From: Subtercola lobariae
GTDB lineage: Bacteria > Actinomycetota > Actinomycetes > Actinomycetales > Microbacteriaceae
Direction: 5' to 3'
DNA length: 64,000 nucleotides
Assembly (NCBI RefSeq): GCF_014640255.1
Contig: NZ_BMGP01000003.1
Span: 372,001-436,000 of the forward strand
Of this stretch, positions 1 to 9,102 are shown in pieces. Within the stretch, counting starts at the first letter, position 1; the number at the start of each line of letters is the position of its first letter. The notes below the pieces were generated by a model. The model worked only from the letters and a program-made list of their open reading frames with translations, was not told where the DNA came from and made no database searches. A program made the translations under genes and the position numbers.

Positions 1-182
1 TGCGCTCGTTCGCGAACTACGCCATTCCGGCAGCCACTCTGCCCCCCGAGGCCGACGGCATCGCGCTCACCCAGGCCCACGACTGGGAGATCGTCGACCG
101 CATCGAGGCCGGCGAGCTCGGCGAGAGCGGCAAGGCACGCCTCGAGTCTCTGCAGAAGATCATCACCACCCTCGCCAGGTAG
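1..182 (+). CDS. 3' end of a gene of unknown function (partial)
   Basis: An open frame runs in from the left edge and ends at a TAG at 180-182. The visible 59 residues begin RSFANYAIPAATLPPEADG and end ESLQKIITTLAR, with an acidic, helical-looking tail. I do not recognise the family. In many actinobacteria hisN lies next to rsgA, but this tail does not look like the cysteine-containing RsgA C-terminus. The next gene starts 27 nt downstream from what looks like its own promoter, so the two need not share a transcript. Confidence 0.6.
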   Translation, partial: RSFANYAIPAATLPPEADGIALTQAHDWEIVDRIEAGELGESGKARLESLQKIITTLAR

Positions 183-197
183 CACAGCGCGCGTCGG

Positions 198-209
198 TAC
201 GCTGGAGCC
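198..209 (+). promoter_or_regulatory. -10 element of leaderless hisN
   Basis: TACGCT at 198-203 is followed by six bases and then GTG at 210. The GGAG within those six bases is too close to the start to act as a ribosome binding site, so transcription probably begins at the start codon. Confidence 0.5.
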
Positions 210-1073
210 GTGACCGAATTCAGCCTCGCCGAAGACCTGCAGCTCGCCCTCGACCTCGCCGACGCCGCCGACGCCATTTCGCTCGACCGGTTTCAGGCGC
301 TCGACCTGGTGGTAGAGACGAAGCCCGACCGCACTCCGGTGACCGACGCCGATAAGGCCGTTGAGCGTGCCATTCGCGAAGGGCTTGAGCGCGCACGCCC
401 CGACGACGCGATTCTCGGCGAAGAGTACGGCGGAGACGGCGCCGAAGCGCACGCCCACCGCCAGTGGATCATCGACCCCATCGACGGCACGGCCAACTTT
501 CTGCGCGGCGTTCCCATCTGGGGCACGCTCATCTCGCTCGTGGTAGACGGGGTGCCGGCGGTCGGCGTCGCAAGTTCGCCGGCGCTGAAGAAGCGCTGGT
601 GGGCATCCACTGGTGCGGGCGCATGGATGCTCGACCGCACAGCCCCGCACGCAGCCGCCACCCCGAACGGGACCACCACCGCCCCGAACGCAGCCGCCGG
701 CCCGGCCCAAACCGCGCAGCGCCTCGCTGTCTCGAAGGTCGCCGACCTCGCTGGCGCCTCGGTCAGCTACAACTCGTTCCAAGGCTGGGATGACGCCGGC
801 CACCTCGACGCCCTCACCCGCCTCAACCGCACGGTGTGGCGCACCCGCGCCTACGGCGAAATGTGGGCGTACATGCTGCTCGCAGAGGGGCTCGTCGACG
901 CCGTGGGCGAATTCGACCTGAAGGCGTATGACGTGGCGGCGCTCATCCCGATCGTGCGAGAGGCTGGAGGCGCCTTCACCAGCCTCGACGGGTCAGACCC
1001 GCTCTGGGCCGGCGACGCCCTCGCCACGAACGCGCTGCTGCACGACGCGGTCGTGGAGCTGCTCGCCCTCTAA
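210..1073 (+). CDS. hisN: Histidinol-phosphatase, inositol monophosphatase family
   Basis: A 287-residue protein of the metal-dependent inositol monophosphatase fold, probably dephosphorylating L-histidinol phosphate in histidine synthesis. Family metal-binding motifs are intact: ILGEEYG at residues 68-74, DPIDGTANF near 89-97, and the C-terminal FDLKAYDVAAL segment. An Ala/Pro/Thr-rich insert of about 25 residues (near 146-172) sits in a surface region and looks like a lineage-specific loop. The GTG start is set by the TACGCT-N6-GTG arrangement. Such proteins are often labelled inositol monophosphatase; hisN is preferred because this subtype is the common actinobacterial histidine enzyme, but substrate cannot be read from sequence. 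Confidence 0.85.
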   Translation: MTEFSLAEDLQLALDLADAADAISLDRFQALDLVVETKPDRTPVTDADKAVERAIREGLERARPDDAILGEEYGGDGAEAHAHRQWIIDPIDGTANFLRGVPIWGTLISLVVDGVPAVGVASSPALKKRWWASTGAGAWMLDRTAPHAAATPNGTTTAPNAAAGPAQTAQRLAVSKVADLAGASVSYNSFQGWDDAGHLDALTRLNRTVWRTRAYGEMWAYMLLAEGLVDAVGEFDLKAYDVAALIPIVREAGGAFTSLDGSDPLWAGDALATNALLHDAVVELLAL

Positions 1074-1185
1074 ACGTGCCGCGCCGCTCTCGCCCGTGTA
1101 ACTCACGGCGAGCGACCGGTGTACATAGCTAGGCTTGACCCTGGGCCGACGGCGGCCACACGTTCACAGATGGAGCATGCACCTC

Positions 1186-2121
1186 ATGTCACACATTTAC
1201 GACAACATCACCGATCTGGTGGGCCACACCCCTCTCGTGCGCATCAACAAGCTCACCGAGGGCATCGACACCACCATTCTCGGCAAGCTCGAGTTCTACA
1301 ACCCGGCGAACAGCGTGAAAGACCGCATCGGTGTGGCCATCATCGACGCGGCAGAGAAAGCTGGTGCACTGCAGCCCGGCGGCACCATCGTCGAGGGCAC
1401 CAGCGGTAACACGGGCATCGCGCTGGCTATGGTGGGCGCGGCTCGCGGCTACAAGGTCATTCTGACCATGCCCGAAACCATGAGCATGGAGCGCCGCGTG
1501 GTGCTTCGCGCCTACGGAGCCGAACTCGTTCTCACCCCGGGCGGCGAGGGCATGAAGGGCGCCGTCGAAACCGCGAACCGCATTGCGGCCGAGACGCCGG
1601 GGGCGATTCTGGCGCATCAGTTCGAGAATGAGGCCAACCCGGCCATCCACTACGCCACCACGGGCCCCGAGGTCTGGGAAGACACCGATGGCGCGGTCGA
1701 CATCTTCGTGGCCGGCATCGGCACCGGCGGCACCATCACCGGCACCGGCCACTACCTGCGCGAGCAGAAGCCCGGCGTGCAGATCATCGGCGTCGAGCCG
1801 CTCGACTCCCCGATTCTGAACGGTGGCGCGCCCGGGCCGCACAAGATCGCCGGCATCGGCGCCAACTTCGTTCCCGAGATTCTCGATCGCGAGGTCTACG
1901 ACGAGATCATCGACGTGTCGCTCGACGACTCCATCCGCGTCTCACGCCAGCTCGCCACCGACGAAGGCATTCTCGCCGGAATCTCATCAGGCGCCATCAT
2001 GTGGGCCGCCCTCGAGGTGGCGAAGCGCCCCGAGAACGCCGGCAAGACTATTGTCGCGGTGGTCTGCGACTTCGGTGAGCGCTACGTTTCGTCGGTGCTC
2101 TACGACGACATTCGCAACTGA
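1186..2121 (+). CDS. cysK: Cysteine synthase A (O-acetylserine sulfhydrylase)
   Basis: PLP enzyme making cysteine from O-acetylserine and sulfide. The 311 residues match the usual length. The PLP lysine is K45 in ANSVKDRIG, the phosphate or substrate loop GTSGNTG lies at 71-77, and the glycine-rich [10 protein letters not shown] follows in the second half. I chose ATG 1186 because GGAG at 1172-1175 lies ten bases upstream; an in-frame ATG at 1177 is too close to it. cysE begins 14 nt after the stop, so the two genes almost certainly form an operon and their products may associate as the cysteine synthase complex. Confidence 0.95.
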   Translation: MSHIYDNITDLVGHTPLVRINKLTEGIDTTILGKLEFYNPANSVKDRIGVAIIDAAEKAGALQPGGTIVEGTSGNTGIALAMVGAARGYKVILTMPETMSMERRVVLRAYGAELVLTPGGEGMKGAVETANRIAAETPGAILAHQFENEANPAIHYATTGPEVWEDTDGAVDIFVAGIGTGGTITGTGHYLREQKPGVQIIGVEPLDSPILNGGAPGPHKIAGIGANFVPEILDREVYDEIIDVSLDDSIRVSRQLATDEGILAGISSGAIMWAALEVAKRPENAGKTIVAVVCDFGERYVSSVLYDDIRN

Positions 2122-2135
2122 GCGGCCCTGCCGTC

Positions 2136-2669
2136 GTGCGCACCTCGCAGAGGTTCTTCGCGCGCCTGCGTGAAGACCTCGCGGTTGCCAAGCGGCGCGA
2201 CCCTGCTGCGCGTTCGAAGGGCGAAATACTGCTCGGCTACTCGGGCCTTCATGCCCTGTGGGTGCACCGCCTCACTCACACGATGTGGCAGCGCCCAGGG
2301 TTGAAGCTGCCCGCCCGGCTGCTCTCGCAGTTCGCACGATTTCTGACCGGCGTCGAAATTCACCCGGCGGCAGTCATCGGTCGCCGAGTGTTCATCGACC
2401 ACGGAATGGGCGTTGTGATCGGTGAGACCGCGGTGATCGGCAACGACGTGCTCATCTACCACGGCGTCACACTCGGCGGTGTGGGCCCTCGCGTTGGCAA
2501 GCGGCATCCGACTGTCGGCGACGGCGTGCTGTTGGGCGCGGGCTCGAAGCTGCTCGGCCCCATCAGCATCGGCGACGGATGCTCGGTAGGAGCCAACGCG
2601 GTGGTGCTGCACGACGCGCCCCCCAACTCTCTGCTCGTAGGCGTGCCCGCGGCAGCGCGGCCGCGCTAG
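2136..2669 (+). CDS. cysE: Serine O-acetyltransferase
   Basis: Left-handed beta-helix acetyltransferase that converts serine and acetyl-CoA to O-acetylserine, the substrate of the CysK encoded just upstream. At 177 residues it is the short form typical of actinobacteria and Bacillus, lacking most of the N-terminal helical extension of E. coli CysE. Features include [19 protein letters not shown] (the conserved D-H pair), VTLGGVG and the C-terminal hexapeptide rungs ending [10 protein letters not shown]. The GTG start is 14 nt after cysK with no clear ribosome binding site, so translation is probably coupled. Confidence 0.95.
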   Translation: MRTSQRFFARLREDLAVAKRRDPAARSKGEILLGYSGLHALWVHRLTHTMWQRPGLKLPARLLSQFARFLTGVEIHPAAVIGRRVFIDHGMGVVIGETAVIGNDVLIYHGVTLGGVGPRVGKRHPTVGDGVLLGAGSKLLGPISIGDGCSVGANAVVLHDAPPNSLLVGVPAAARPR

Positions 2670-2703
2670 AGCTTCTCTCGCTGTCGTGCGCAGCGGGCAC
2701 GAA

Positions 2704-2744
2704 GAAGGGCCTCCCCGACGATCCATTCGTCGAGAAGGCCCTTC
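2704..2744. terminator. Bidirectional hairpin between cysE and a small membrane gene
   Basis: GAAGGGCCT (2704-2712) pairs with AGGCCCTTC (2736-2744), with an inner GACG/CGTC pairing in the loop. It lies between convergent genes, which fits a shared terminator. There is no clear T-run on either side, so it may depend on Rho or act only as a structure. Confidence 0.55.
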
Positions 2745-2774
2745 AGCGTGTGCAGGTGCGCGATTGCGCGGAAA

Positions 2775-2936
2775 CTAGACCCTGCGGCCCGTGATGAAAC
2801 GGAGCAAGAACACGATCAGGGCGATGACCAGAAGCACAACTCCGACCCAAATCAAGAAGCTGAGCGATGACGAAATCCCGCCTGTGATAAGCAAGATGAT
2901 CGCGATGATCGCGATGACTGCTACGAGAATATTCAT
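2775..2936 (-). CDS. Small hydrophobic membrane protein, 53 aa
   Basis: The reading frame from ATG 2936 gives MNILVAVIAIIAIILLITGG followed by a second hydrophobic stretch and an RFITGRRV tail: two membrane helices with a short basic end. GGGAGGG nine bases upstream is a strong ribosome binding site and rules out the longer in-frame extension to 3071. Small proteins of this kind are common next to stress or envelope genes in high-GC Gram-positives, but I cannot assign a function. It stands alone, 144 nt downstream of the cysteine desulfurase on the same strand. Confidence 0.75.
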   Translation of the reverse strand: MNILVAVIAIIAIILLITGGISSSLSFLIWVGVVLLVIALIVFLLRFITGRRV

Positions 2937-3080
2937 GGTGTTGTATCCCTCCCGAGATGTGTGTGCGGTGGTGACCGCGACCACAATGATATTGGTGCGT
3001 GCCTCTTTCGGGTGGGGGATTGCGCTGAAGCGCCACGCTGCGGTATGGGGCGAGAGAGCGTTTTCACGCACGAGCCGACT

Positions 3081-4223
3081 TCAGCGCGCGATGCCCCGTA
3101 CCGCTTCGACGGCCGACTTCACGGCCGCTGCGGCCTCGTGCAGTTCGGCGGCTGTGACGCTCGAACCCATGGTGAACCGCACGGCCGTCTGAGCGATTTC
3201 GGGCTCGTAGCCCACAGCCACCAGCACGTGCGAGGGCTCGTCGCTGCCCGCTGCGCAGGCTGATCCACTCGAGCAGACGATGCCCTGACGCTCGAGTTCG
3301 AGCAGCACCGACTCACCACTCGTCGTCGTGAAACAGAAGGAGGCGAGCCCGGGCAGGCGGTGTTCGGCGGGGCCGGTGAGCCGGGCATCCGCAACCTCGC
3401 GCAGCACTGTGCCGATGAACTCGTCACGCAACGCCGACACCCGAGCCGCATCGGCCTCACGGGTCGCCTCGGCGAGGTTCAGCGCGGTCGCCAAGCCCAC
3501 GGCCGCGGCCACGTTTTCGGTGCCTGAGCGAGCGCCGCGTTCTTGGCCGCCGCCGTGCAGCACCGGTTCGAGGGCGAGACGCCCGCGCACGTACAGGGCG
3601 CCGATTCCCTTGGGTGCGCCGAGCTTGTGGCCCGAGATGGTGAGCGCGTCGACGCCGAGGGCCCGCACGTTCAGCGAGAGCCATCCGGCGGCCTGAACCG
3701 CATCGGTGTGCAGCGGTACTCGGGCGGCCTGTGCGCGGGCCGCGAGCTCGGCGAGGGGCTGAATCGTACCGATCTCGTTGTTGGCGTACATGATGCTCGC
3801 GAGCGTGGTCTCGGGCGTGAGGAGGCGCTCGAACTCGTCGGGGTCGACCAGTCCCTCGCGGTTCACACCGAGAAACGACACCGTGAAACCGTGGTGGCGG
3901 CGCAAGTAGTCGCACGACTCCAGCACCGCCTCATGCTCGATGGGCGTGGTGATGAGGTGCCGCCCGCGCGGATTCGCCAACGCAATGCCCTTGATCGCGA
4001 GGTTGTCGGCCTCGGTTCCGCCCGACGTGAACACGATCTCGTTCGCACGCACGCCAAGTGCGCGGGCGACGGATGCTCGGGCCTCTGCCAACGCGTCAGC
4101 CGCCCGCTCACCGAGCGAATGTGTGCTCGAAGGGTTGCCGAAGTCGCCCGTGAGGTAGGGCCACATCGCTTCGAGCACCTCGCGGCGTACCGCGGTGGTG
4201 GCGGCGGAGTCGAGGTAGATCAC
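3081..4223 (-). CDS. Cysteine desulfurase of the NifS/IscS class, NAD operon
   Basis: PLP enzyme that removes sulfur from cysteine as a persulfide. The 380 residues show MIYLDSAATT at the N-terminus, the PLP lysine in SGHKLGAPKG and the catalytic cysteine in CSSGSACAAG. The start codon overlaps the nadC stop by 4 nt (ATGA), making it the last gene of nrtR-nadABC-desulfurase. No scaffold gene (iscU or sufU) is nearby. The position therefore suggests a dedicated job: supplying sulfur for the 4Fe-4S cluster of NadA, as proposed for NifS-like proteins in nad operons elsewhere. General Fe-S or tRNA thiolation roles cannot be excluded. Confidence 0.9.
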   Translation of the reverse strand: MIYLDSAATTAVRREVLEAMWPYLTGDFGNPSSTHSLGERAADALAEARASVARALGVRANEIVFTSGGTEADNLAIKGIALANPRGRHLITTPIEHEAVLESCDYLRRHHGFTVSFLGVNREGLVDPDEFERLLTPETTLASIMYANNEIGTIQPLAELAARAQAARVPLHTDAVQAAGWLSLNVRALGVDALTISGHKLGAPKGIGALYVRGRLALEPVLHGGGQERGARSGTENVAAAVGLATALNLAEATREADAARVSALRDEFIGTVLREVADARLTGPAEHRLPGLASFCFTTTSGESVLLELERQGIVCSSGSACAAGSDEPSHVLVAVGYEPEIAQTAVRFTMGSSVTAAELHEAAAAVKSAVEAVRGIAR

Positions 4224-5149
4224 GGCGTGGATTGCGCGCTGGCGGGCGCGGTCTCGGTCGGGCGCGCGATCTGCGAGCTGGTCGCGAGCGTCACGTCGAG
4301 ACCGAGGTCGAGCGAGCGAACACTGTGCGTTAGCGCGCCCACCGAGATGACGTCGACGCCCGTCTCGGCGATGGCGCGAACCGTGCCGAGGTTGACCGAT
4401 CCGCTCGCTTCGACGATGGCGCGGCCGGCCACCATGGCCACACCCGTGCGCAGGTCGTCGAGGCTGAAGTTGTCGAGCATGATGGTGTCGACACCGGCCG
4501 CGAGCACCGGTTCGATCTGGTCGAGCCGGTCGACCTCGGCCTCGAGGTGGGTCGTGTGAGAGAGTGATCGCCGAACCTCGAGCAGGGCATCCGTCACCGA
4601 ACGCCTCCCATCGTGCGTGAGCACGGCGAGATGGTTGTCTTTCGCCATGACAGCATCAGAGAGCGAGAATCGGTGATTGTGGCCGCCGCCGCAGCGCACG
4701 GCGTGGCGTTCGAGCACTCGAAGGCCCGGGGTGGTTTTGCGCGTGTCGACGATGCGGGCACTCGTGCCTTCGATTTCGGCCACGTAGGCGGCCGTCTGAG
4801 TGGCGATGCCCGAAAGGCGCTGCACGAAGTTCAGCGCGACGCGCTCAGACTGCAGCACCGAGCGCGCCGGGCCGGCCACGGTGGCGAGCGTGGCACCCTT
4901 CTGGAAGGCGGCTCCGTCGGCCACCACCAGTTCGACGATGACCGTGGGGTCGAGCAGTTCGAAGGCGGCCCGAAACACCGCTCCCCCGCTGAACACGCCT
5001 ACCTCGCGCGCCACCAAGCTCGCCGCCGCGGTCGCATCGGCCGGAATCAGTGTCTGCGAGGTGAGGTCACCCCACGGCGCGTCTTCGTTCAGCGCCATGG
5101 TCACCACGGGGCTCACGGCGAGCGGGCTGAGTTCTGAAACGAAATTCAC
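4220..5149 (-). CDS. nadC: Nicotinate-nucleotide pyrophosphorylase (carboxylating)
   Basis: Quinolinate phosphoribosyltransferase, converting quinolinate and PRPP to nicotinate mononucleotide and CO2, the third step of de novo NAD synthesis. The 309 residues carry the conserved central run DTRKTTPGLRVLERHAV, then CGGGHNHRFSLSDAVMAKDNH-type residues that bind the phosphates, and the ASGSVNLGTVRAIAETGVD segment near the end of the barrel. Both ends overlap their neighbours by 4 nt, so nadB, nadC and the desulfurase are translationally coupled. The extra 15 or so residues at the C-terminus are Ala/Thr/Pro-rich and probably disordered. Confidence 0.95.
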   Translation of the reverse strand: MNFVSELSPLAVSPVVTMALNEDAPWGDLTSQTLIPADATAAASLVAREVGVFSGGAVFRAAFELLDPTVIVELVVADGAAFQKGATLATVAGPARSVLQSERVALNFVQRLSGIATQTAAYVAEIEGTSARIVDTRKTTPGLRVLERHAVRCGGGHNHRFSLSDAVMAKDNHLAVLTHDGRRSVTDALLEVRRSLSHTTHLEAEVDRLDQIEPVLAAGVDTIMLDNFSLDDLRTGVAMVAGRAIVEASGSVNLGTVRAIAETGVDVISVGALTHSVRSLDLGLDVTLATSSQIARPTETAPASAQSTP

Positions 5150-6939
5150 CGGGCGACTGCACTCTCTCGTTCGACGCTGCCTTGCTGGACGCTGATGTGA
5201 CGGCGAAAGACCTCACGCGGCTCCGGGTAGTCCGAGCGAAAGTGGGCTCCGCGTGACTCCTCGCGCGCCAGAGCCGAGCGGGCAATCAGCGTGCCGAGCA
5301 GCAGCAGGTTGGCGTTCTCGCGATCGTGCAGCGTCGCGTAGCTGGGCGCCCACGCCTCGAGCGCCTCGAGCGCGCGCTCGAGTGTCGCAGCGTCGCGGTA
5401 TACCCCCACGTTGTTCCACATCACCTGCTGTAACTCGAGGCGGCTCGGTGCCGCTCCATCGAGAGAGTGCGTTTCAGACGAAAGCGGGGGTTGCACCGGC
5501 ATTTCTCGTCCGAAACGCGCACTCTCGCCATCCGACGTGGCCGAGGTGAGGGGTGCGGGGGCGACGGATGCTGCGAAAGGGCTCGGAGCCAGCGTCGGGT
5601 CAGCCTCACCCCGAAGCGCGTCGACGCACCGCCACGCGAACACCACCGATTCGAGCAATGAGTTGGAGGCAAGCCGGTTCGCGCCATGCACCCCCGTGCA
5701 CGCCACTTCGCCGACCGCGTAGAGCCCTGCCAGCGACGTACGGCCCCATTCGTCGGTCGTCACGCCGCCCATCCAGTAGTGCGCGGCGGGGGTGACGGGT
5801 ATCGGCTGAACCGACCAGTCGAGCCCATTACGCCGACACGCTTCGGTGATGCTCGGAAACCGCGTGGCGAGAAACTCCGCCCCGAGCCGTGTCGCGTCGA
5901 GCAGCACAGGCGCTCCGCCCTGCTTCTGCATCTGTTCGGCTATCGCCCGGGCGACCACGTCTCGCGGGGCGAGTTCGGCGTCAGGATGCACGGCCGGCAT
6001 GAACCGCTCACCGGCAGCGTTCAGCAGCACAGCTCCCTCACCGCGTACGGCCTCAGAGATGAGAAAGTTACCCGGCACCGCGAGCGACGTAGGGTGAAAC
6101 TGGTAGAACTCCAGGTCAGAGAGCTGCGCACCCGCGCGATAGGCTGCGGCGACTCCGTCGCCCGTGGTCACTTCGGGGTTCGTCGTGTGCGCGAAGAGCT
6201 GTCCGGCTCCGCCGCTGGCGAGAATCACGGCATCCGCCAGCAACGTGCTCGCGACACCATCTGGCCCGATCACCTCGACGCCAGTGACCCTCCGTTCACC
6301 CGCCACGACGCCGGTGACTCGGCGCTCGGCCGCCGCAGCGTCGGTCACGTCACCAGCGACACCACCAGCCACGTCACCCGCCACATCCTCGACGACCAGA
6401 TCGGCGACGAACGTGTACTCGAGAATGCGCGACGCCGTAGCGCGAACAGCTCGCACCAGCGCCGATTCGATCTCGGCTCCGGTCGCGTCTCCGCCGGCGT
6501 GCAAGATACGCGCGTGCGCGTGTGCTGCCTCCATGCCACGAGCGAGACCGTCGATGAGGTCGTCGCCCTCGACGCGTCCGGCCGACAAAGCGCTCGATCC
6601 TCCGGCCTCAGACGCCACCCGGTCGAACTCGACGCCCCAGCGAATGAGGTCGCGAATGCGGTCGGGTCCCTCGGCGCACAGCACCTCCACCGCAGCCACC
6701 CGGTTGATTCCCGCGCCAGCAACCAGCGTGTCGGCCACGTGCGACTCGACGCTGTCGTCGGCGAAGAGCGCCACGGCGATACCGCCCTGCGCATAGCGGG
6801 TGTTGCTCTCGCCGAGCTCTGCCTTGGTGATCAACGTCACGTCATGCGTTCGACCGGCACGCAACGCCACGACCAACCCAGCGATTCCGCTGCCGACCAC
6901 GATCGCGGTCGGTCGGCCGGCACCAGAATTCGTGGTCAT
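5146..6939 (-). CDS. nadB: L-aspartate oxidase
   Basis: FAD enzyme oxidising aspartate to iminoaspartate, the first step of de novo NAD synthesis. The 597 residues begin with the dinucleotide fold VVGSGIAGLVVALRAG and contain NTRYAQGGIA, YQFHPTSL and MGGVTTDEWGRTSLAGLYA, all typical of the succinate-dehydrogenase flavoprotein family. Two oddities: a valine/glycine/aspartate/alanine-rich insert with internal repetition near residues 185-220 (repeats of VAGDVAG and ERRVTGV), and an insert of about 55 residues before the C-terminal helical domain. Both look like linker expansions that keep the frame. The start overlaps the nadA stop by 4 nt. Confidence 0.95.
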   Translation of the reverse strand: MTTNSGAGRPTAIVVGSGIAGLVVALRAGRTHDVTLITKAELGESNTRYAQGGIAVALFADDSVESHVADTLVAGAGINRVAAVEVLCAEGPDRIRDLIRWGVEFDRVASEAGGSSALSAGRVEGDDLIDGLARGMEAAHAHARILHAGGDATGAEIESALVRAVRATASRILEYTFVADLVVEDVAGDVAGGVAGDVTDAAAAERRVTGVVAGERRVTGVEVIGPDGVASTLLADAVILASGGAGQLFAHTTNPEVTTGDGVAAAYRAGAQLSDLEFYQFHPTSLAVPGNFLISEAVRGEGAVLLNAAGERFMPAVHPDAELAPRDVVARAIAEQMQKQGGAPVLLDATRLGAEFLATRFPSITEACRRNGLDWSVQPIPVTPAAHYWMGGVTTDEWGRTSLAGLYAVGEVACTGVHGANRLASNSLLESVVFAWRCVDALRGEADPTLAPSPFAASVAPAPLTSATSDGESARFGREMPVQPPLSSETHSLDGAAPSRLELQQVMWNNVGVYRDAATLERALEALEAWAPSYATLHDRENANLLLLGTLIARSALAREESRGAHFRSDYPEPREVFRRHISVQQGSVERESAVAR

Positions 6940-8207
6940 GGCTTGGCCGCCAGCATCCGCTCAAGCGCAACACGCGCCGGCACGGCAACAGCGTCGTCGA
7001 CCGTGATCTGGTTCACGACCTCGCCGGCCACGAACGCCTCGAGCACCCACGCCAGGTACCCCGGGTGAATACGGTACATGGTCGAGCATGGGCAGATCAC
7101 CGAGTCGAGACAGAAAATGGTGTGCTCGGGGTGCTCGGCTTGCAGGCGCTGCACCATGTTGATCTCGGTGCCGATGGCGAAGGTCGAGCCGGCGGGCGCC
7201 GCGTCGATGGCTTTTTGAATGTAGTCGGTCGAGCCCGCTTCGTCTGCAGCGTCGACCACGGGCATCGGGCATTCGGGATGCACGATTACGCGCACCCCGG
7301 GGTACTCGGCCCGCGCCTTGTCGATCTGCGCCACGGTGAAACGCTTGTGCACCGAGCAGAACCCGTGCCACAAGATCACCTGTGCATCCTGAATCTGCTG
7401 CTCGTCGTTGCCGCCGAGGGGTTTGCGTGGGTTCCACATGGGCATGCGCTCGAGCGGAACCCCCATGGCCTTGGCCGTGTTGCGACCGAGGTGCTGGTCA
7501 GGAAAGAACAGCACACGCTGCCCGCGCTCGAATGCCCACTCGAGCACCGTCGCGGCGTTCGACGAGGTACAGACGATGCCGCCGTGCTCTCCGCAGAAAC
7601 CCTTGAGGGCCGCGCTCGAGTTCATGTAGGTCACCGGGATGATCGGCACCCGCCCACTCGCATCAGGCTCAGTGCCGTAGATCTCTTCGAGCTGCTCCCA
7701 GGCCTGGGTCACCGAGTCAATGTCGGCCATGTCGGCCATCGAACACCCCGCCGCGAGGTTCGGCAGAATCACCGACTGATTCGGGCCCGAGAGCATGTCG
7801 GCCGTCTCGGCCATGAAGTGCACGCCGCAGAACACAATGGCCTCGGCTTCGGGTTTGGCCTTCGCAGCGTTCGCGAGCTGAAAGCTGTCGCCCACGAAGT
7901 CGGCGTACTTCACGACCTCGTCGCGCTGGTAGAAGTGGCCGAGAATCACGAGCCGGTCGCCGAGAGTCGCCTTGGCAGCCATGATGCGAGCATCGAGTTC
8001 TTCGTTGCTGGCGAGGCGGTATTCGAGCGGAATCTCGCCCTGCTTCGGGGTGTCAGCGGGGGCGACGTCGTACATCGACGACCCCGGGCCGTAGCTGGGA
8101 GCGGGCGATTTGTCGAAGTTCCACGGCGCGTCTTTGAGCGCGGGGCTGCAGCTGGTGACTTTTCCGCCGGGGCGGATCAGCTGAATGGTGGTGTCGACAG
8201 ATGGCAT
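6936..8207 (-). CDS. nadA: Quinolinate synthase
   Basis: 4Fe-4S enzyme condensing iminoaspartate with dihydroxyacetone phosphate to quinolinate. The three cluster cysteines are visible in CGVHFMAE, HPECPMPV and the CLDSVICPCSTM region; ILGHFYQRDEV is the family N-terminal motif. Start: ATG 8207 has AGGAG six bases upstream, so I prefer it to the in-frame ATG at 8225; the product is 423 residues, of the long actinobacterial type with about 60 extra N-terminal residues. nrtR ends 74 nt upstream on the same strand. Confidence 0.95.
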   Translation of the reverse strand: MPSVDTTIQLIRPGGKVTSCSPALKDAPWNFDKSPAPSYGPGSSMYDVAPADTPKQGEIPLEYRLASNEELDARIMAAKATLGDRLVILGHFYQRDEVVKYADFVGDSFQLANAAKAKPEAEAIVFCGVHFMAETADMLSGPNQSVILPNLAAGCSMADMADIDSVTQAWEQLEEIYGTEPDASGRVPIIPVTYMNSSAALKGFCGEHGGIVCTSSNAATVLEWAFERGQRVLFFPDQHLGRNTAKAMGVPLERMPMWNPRKPLGGNDEQQIQDAQVILWHGFCSVHKRFTVAQIDKARAEYPGVRVIVHPECPMPVVDAADEAGSTDYIQKAIDAAPAGSTFAIGTEINMVQRLQAEHPEHTIFCLDSVICPCSTMYRIHPGYLAWVLEAFVAGEVVNQITVDDAVAVPARVALERMLAAKP

Positions 8208-8281
8208 TTCGTGCTCCTCTTGCACAGCGGGTGTGGTGCGGGGTGTATCGGGTGGTGCTGGGTGTGTCGGGTGTCGGGCGT
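8208..8281 (-). other. CA-rich spacer between nrtR and nadA
   Basis: Read in the direction of transcription this 74-nt gap is a run of CACCC, CACCA and GACAC motifs with almost no self-complementarity, ending in the nadA ribosome binding site. I see no hairpin or promoter, so nrtR and nadA are probably co-transcribed. The low structure would leave the nadA start accessible. Confidence 0.45.
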
Positions 8282-8986
8282 TCAGGTCACCGGCAGCGGC
8301 CCGTTGTCGGCCAAGCCGAACGACTCGTTGTATCGGTAGAGCCGAGGGGGGCGGTGGCGCCCACCGGCGAGCCGTTCATCCGTCGCCACGACCGAATTCG
8401 TCGATTCGATCTGGCGCCTGAAGTTCGCGGGGTCAAGCGGTTTTCGAAGCACAGCTTCGTACACCTCACGGAGTTGCGTGAGCGTGAATCGTTCGCCCAG
8501 AAAGGCGTGCGCAATGCGGCTGTACTCCATCTTGTTGCGCAGCCGCCACAATGCGTATTCGACGATGGTGTTGTGATCGAATGCCAGCTCTGGCAGGTCA
8601 TCGGCCGCGAACCAGCGCACATTTTCACCCTCGGTCGCACGTTCTGCCTCGTCGGGTCGCACGAGCGCCCAGTAAACAATCGAAACGACACGCTGACTGG
8701 GTGAGCGATCGACGGTGCCGAAGGCGTAGAGCTGCTCGAGGTACCTCGAGGTCAGGCTCGTGGTCTCGAGCAGGTTGCGCGCTGCCGCGTCACCGAGGCT
8801 TTCGGATGCCCCGATAGGCCCCCCAGGCAACGCCCACCTGCCTTCGAACGGCTCTCGTATGCGCCTCACCAGCGGAAGCCACAGGGTCGCCGCGCTGGTC
8901 TCTCCCGAGTCTTTCGTTTGCGCTTCATTTGCACGCAACGCGAAGATCACCGTTGAGACGGCGAGCGTTGGTGCGTCGTGGTTCAT
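8282..8986 (-). CDS. nrtR: NrtR-type regulator of NAD metabolism
   Basis: The 234-residue protein has an N-terminal Nudix-like domain (about 1-150) and a C-terminal winged helix ending PPRLYRYNESFG, the architecture of NrtR, which binds ADP-ribose or NAD derivatives and controls NAD synthesis genes. The Nudix box is degenerate: where hydrolases have REUXEEXG this protein has RNLLETTSL, so catalysis is unlikely and a sensor role fits. GAGG lies just before ATG 8986. It heads the nad operon, and its promoter overlaps short repeats that could be its operator. A simple ADP-ribose pyrophosphatase is the alternative but does not explain the C-terminal domain. Confidence 0.88.
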   Translation of the reverse strand: MNHDAPTLAVSTVIFALRANEAQTKDSGETSAATLWLPLVRRIREPFEGRWALPGGPIGASESLGDAAARNLLETTSLTSRYLEQLYAFGTVDRSPSQRVVSIVYWALVRPDEAERATEGENVRWFAADDLPELAFDHNTIVEYALWRLRNKMEYSRIAHAFLGERFTLTQLREVYEAVLRKPLDPANFRRQIESTNSVVATDERLAGGRHRPPRLYRYNESFGLADNGPLPVT

Positions 8987-9008
8987 GAGTTCCTCTGAGT
9001 AAAGGTGT

Positions 9009-9053
9009 AACTGACCTGAACTGATAATACAACTGTTTTTGCTTTAGCGTGAA
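9009..9053 (-). promoter_or_regulatory. nrtR-nad promoter with overlapping repeats
   Basis: On the minus strand TTCACG (9053-9048) and TATTAT (9029-9024) are separated by 18 bases, a good sigma-70-type promoter. The plus strand over and past the -10 carries AACTGA at 9009-9014, AACTGA at 9019-9024 and AACTG at 9031-9035. The helically phased repeats sit where a repressor would block initiation, so they are a candidate NrtR operator. Confidence 0.5.
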
Positions 9054-9102
9054 CCACAGGCGAAGTTGAGTGAATGTCAGTGGTTGGTGTTTGACTTGGG
9101 TC

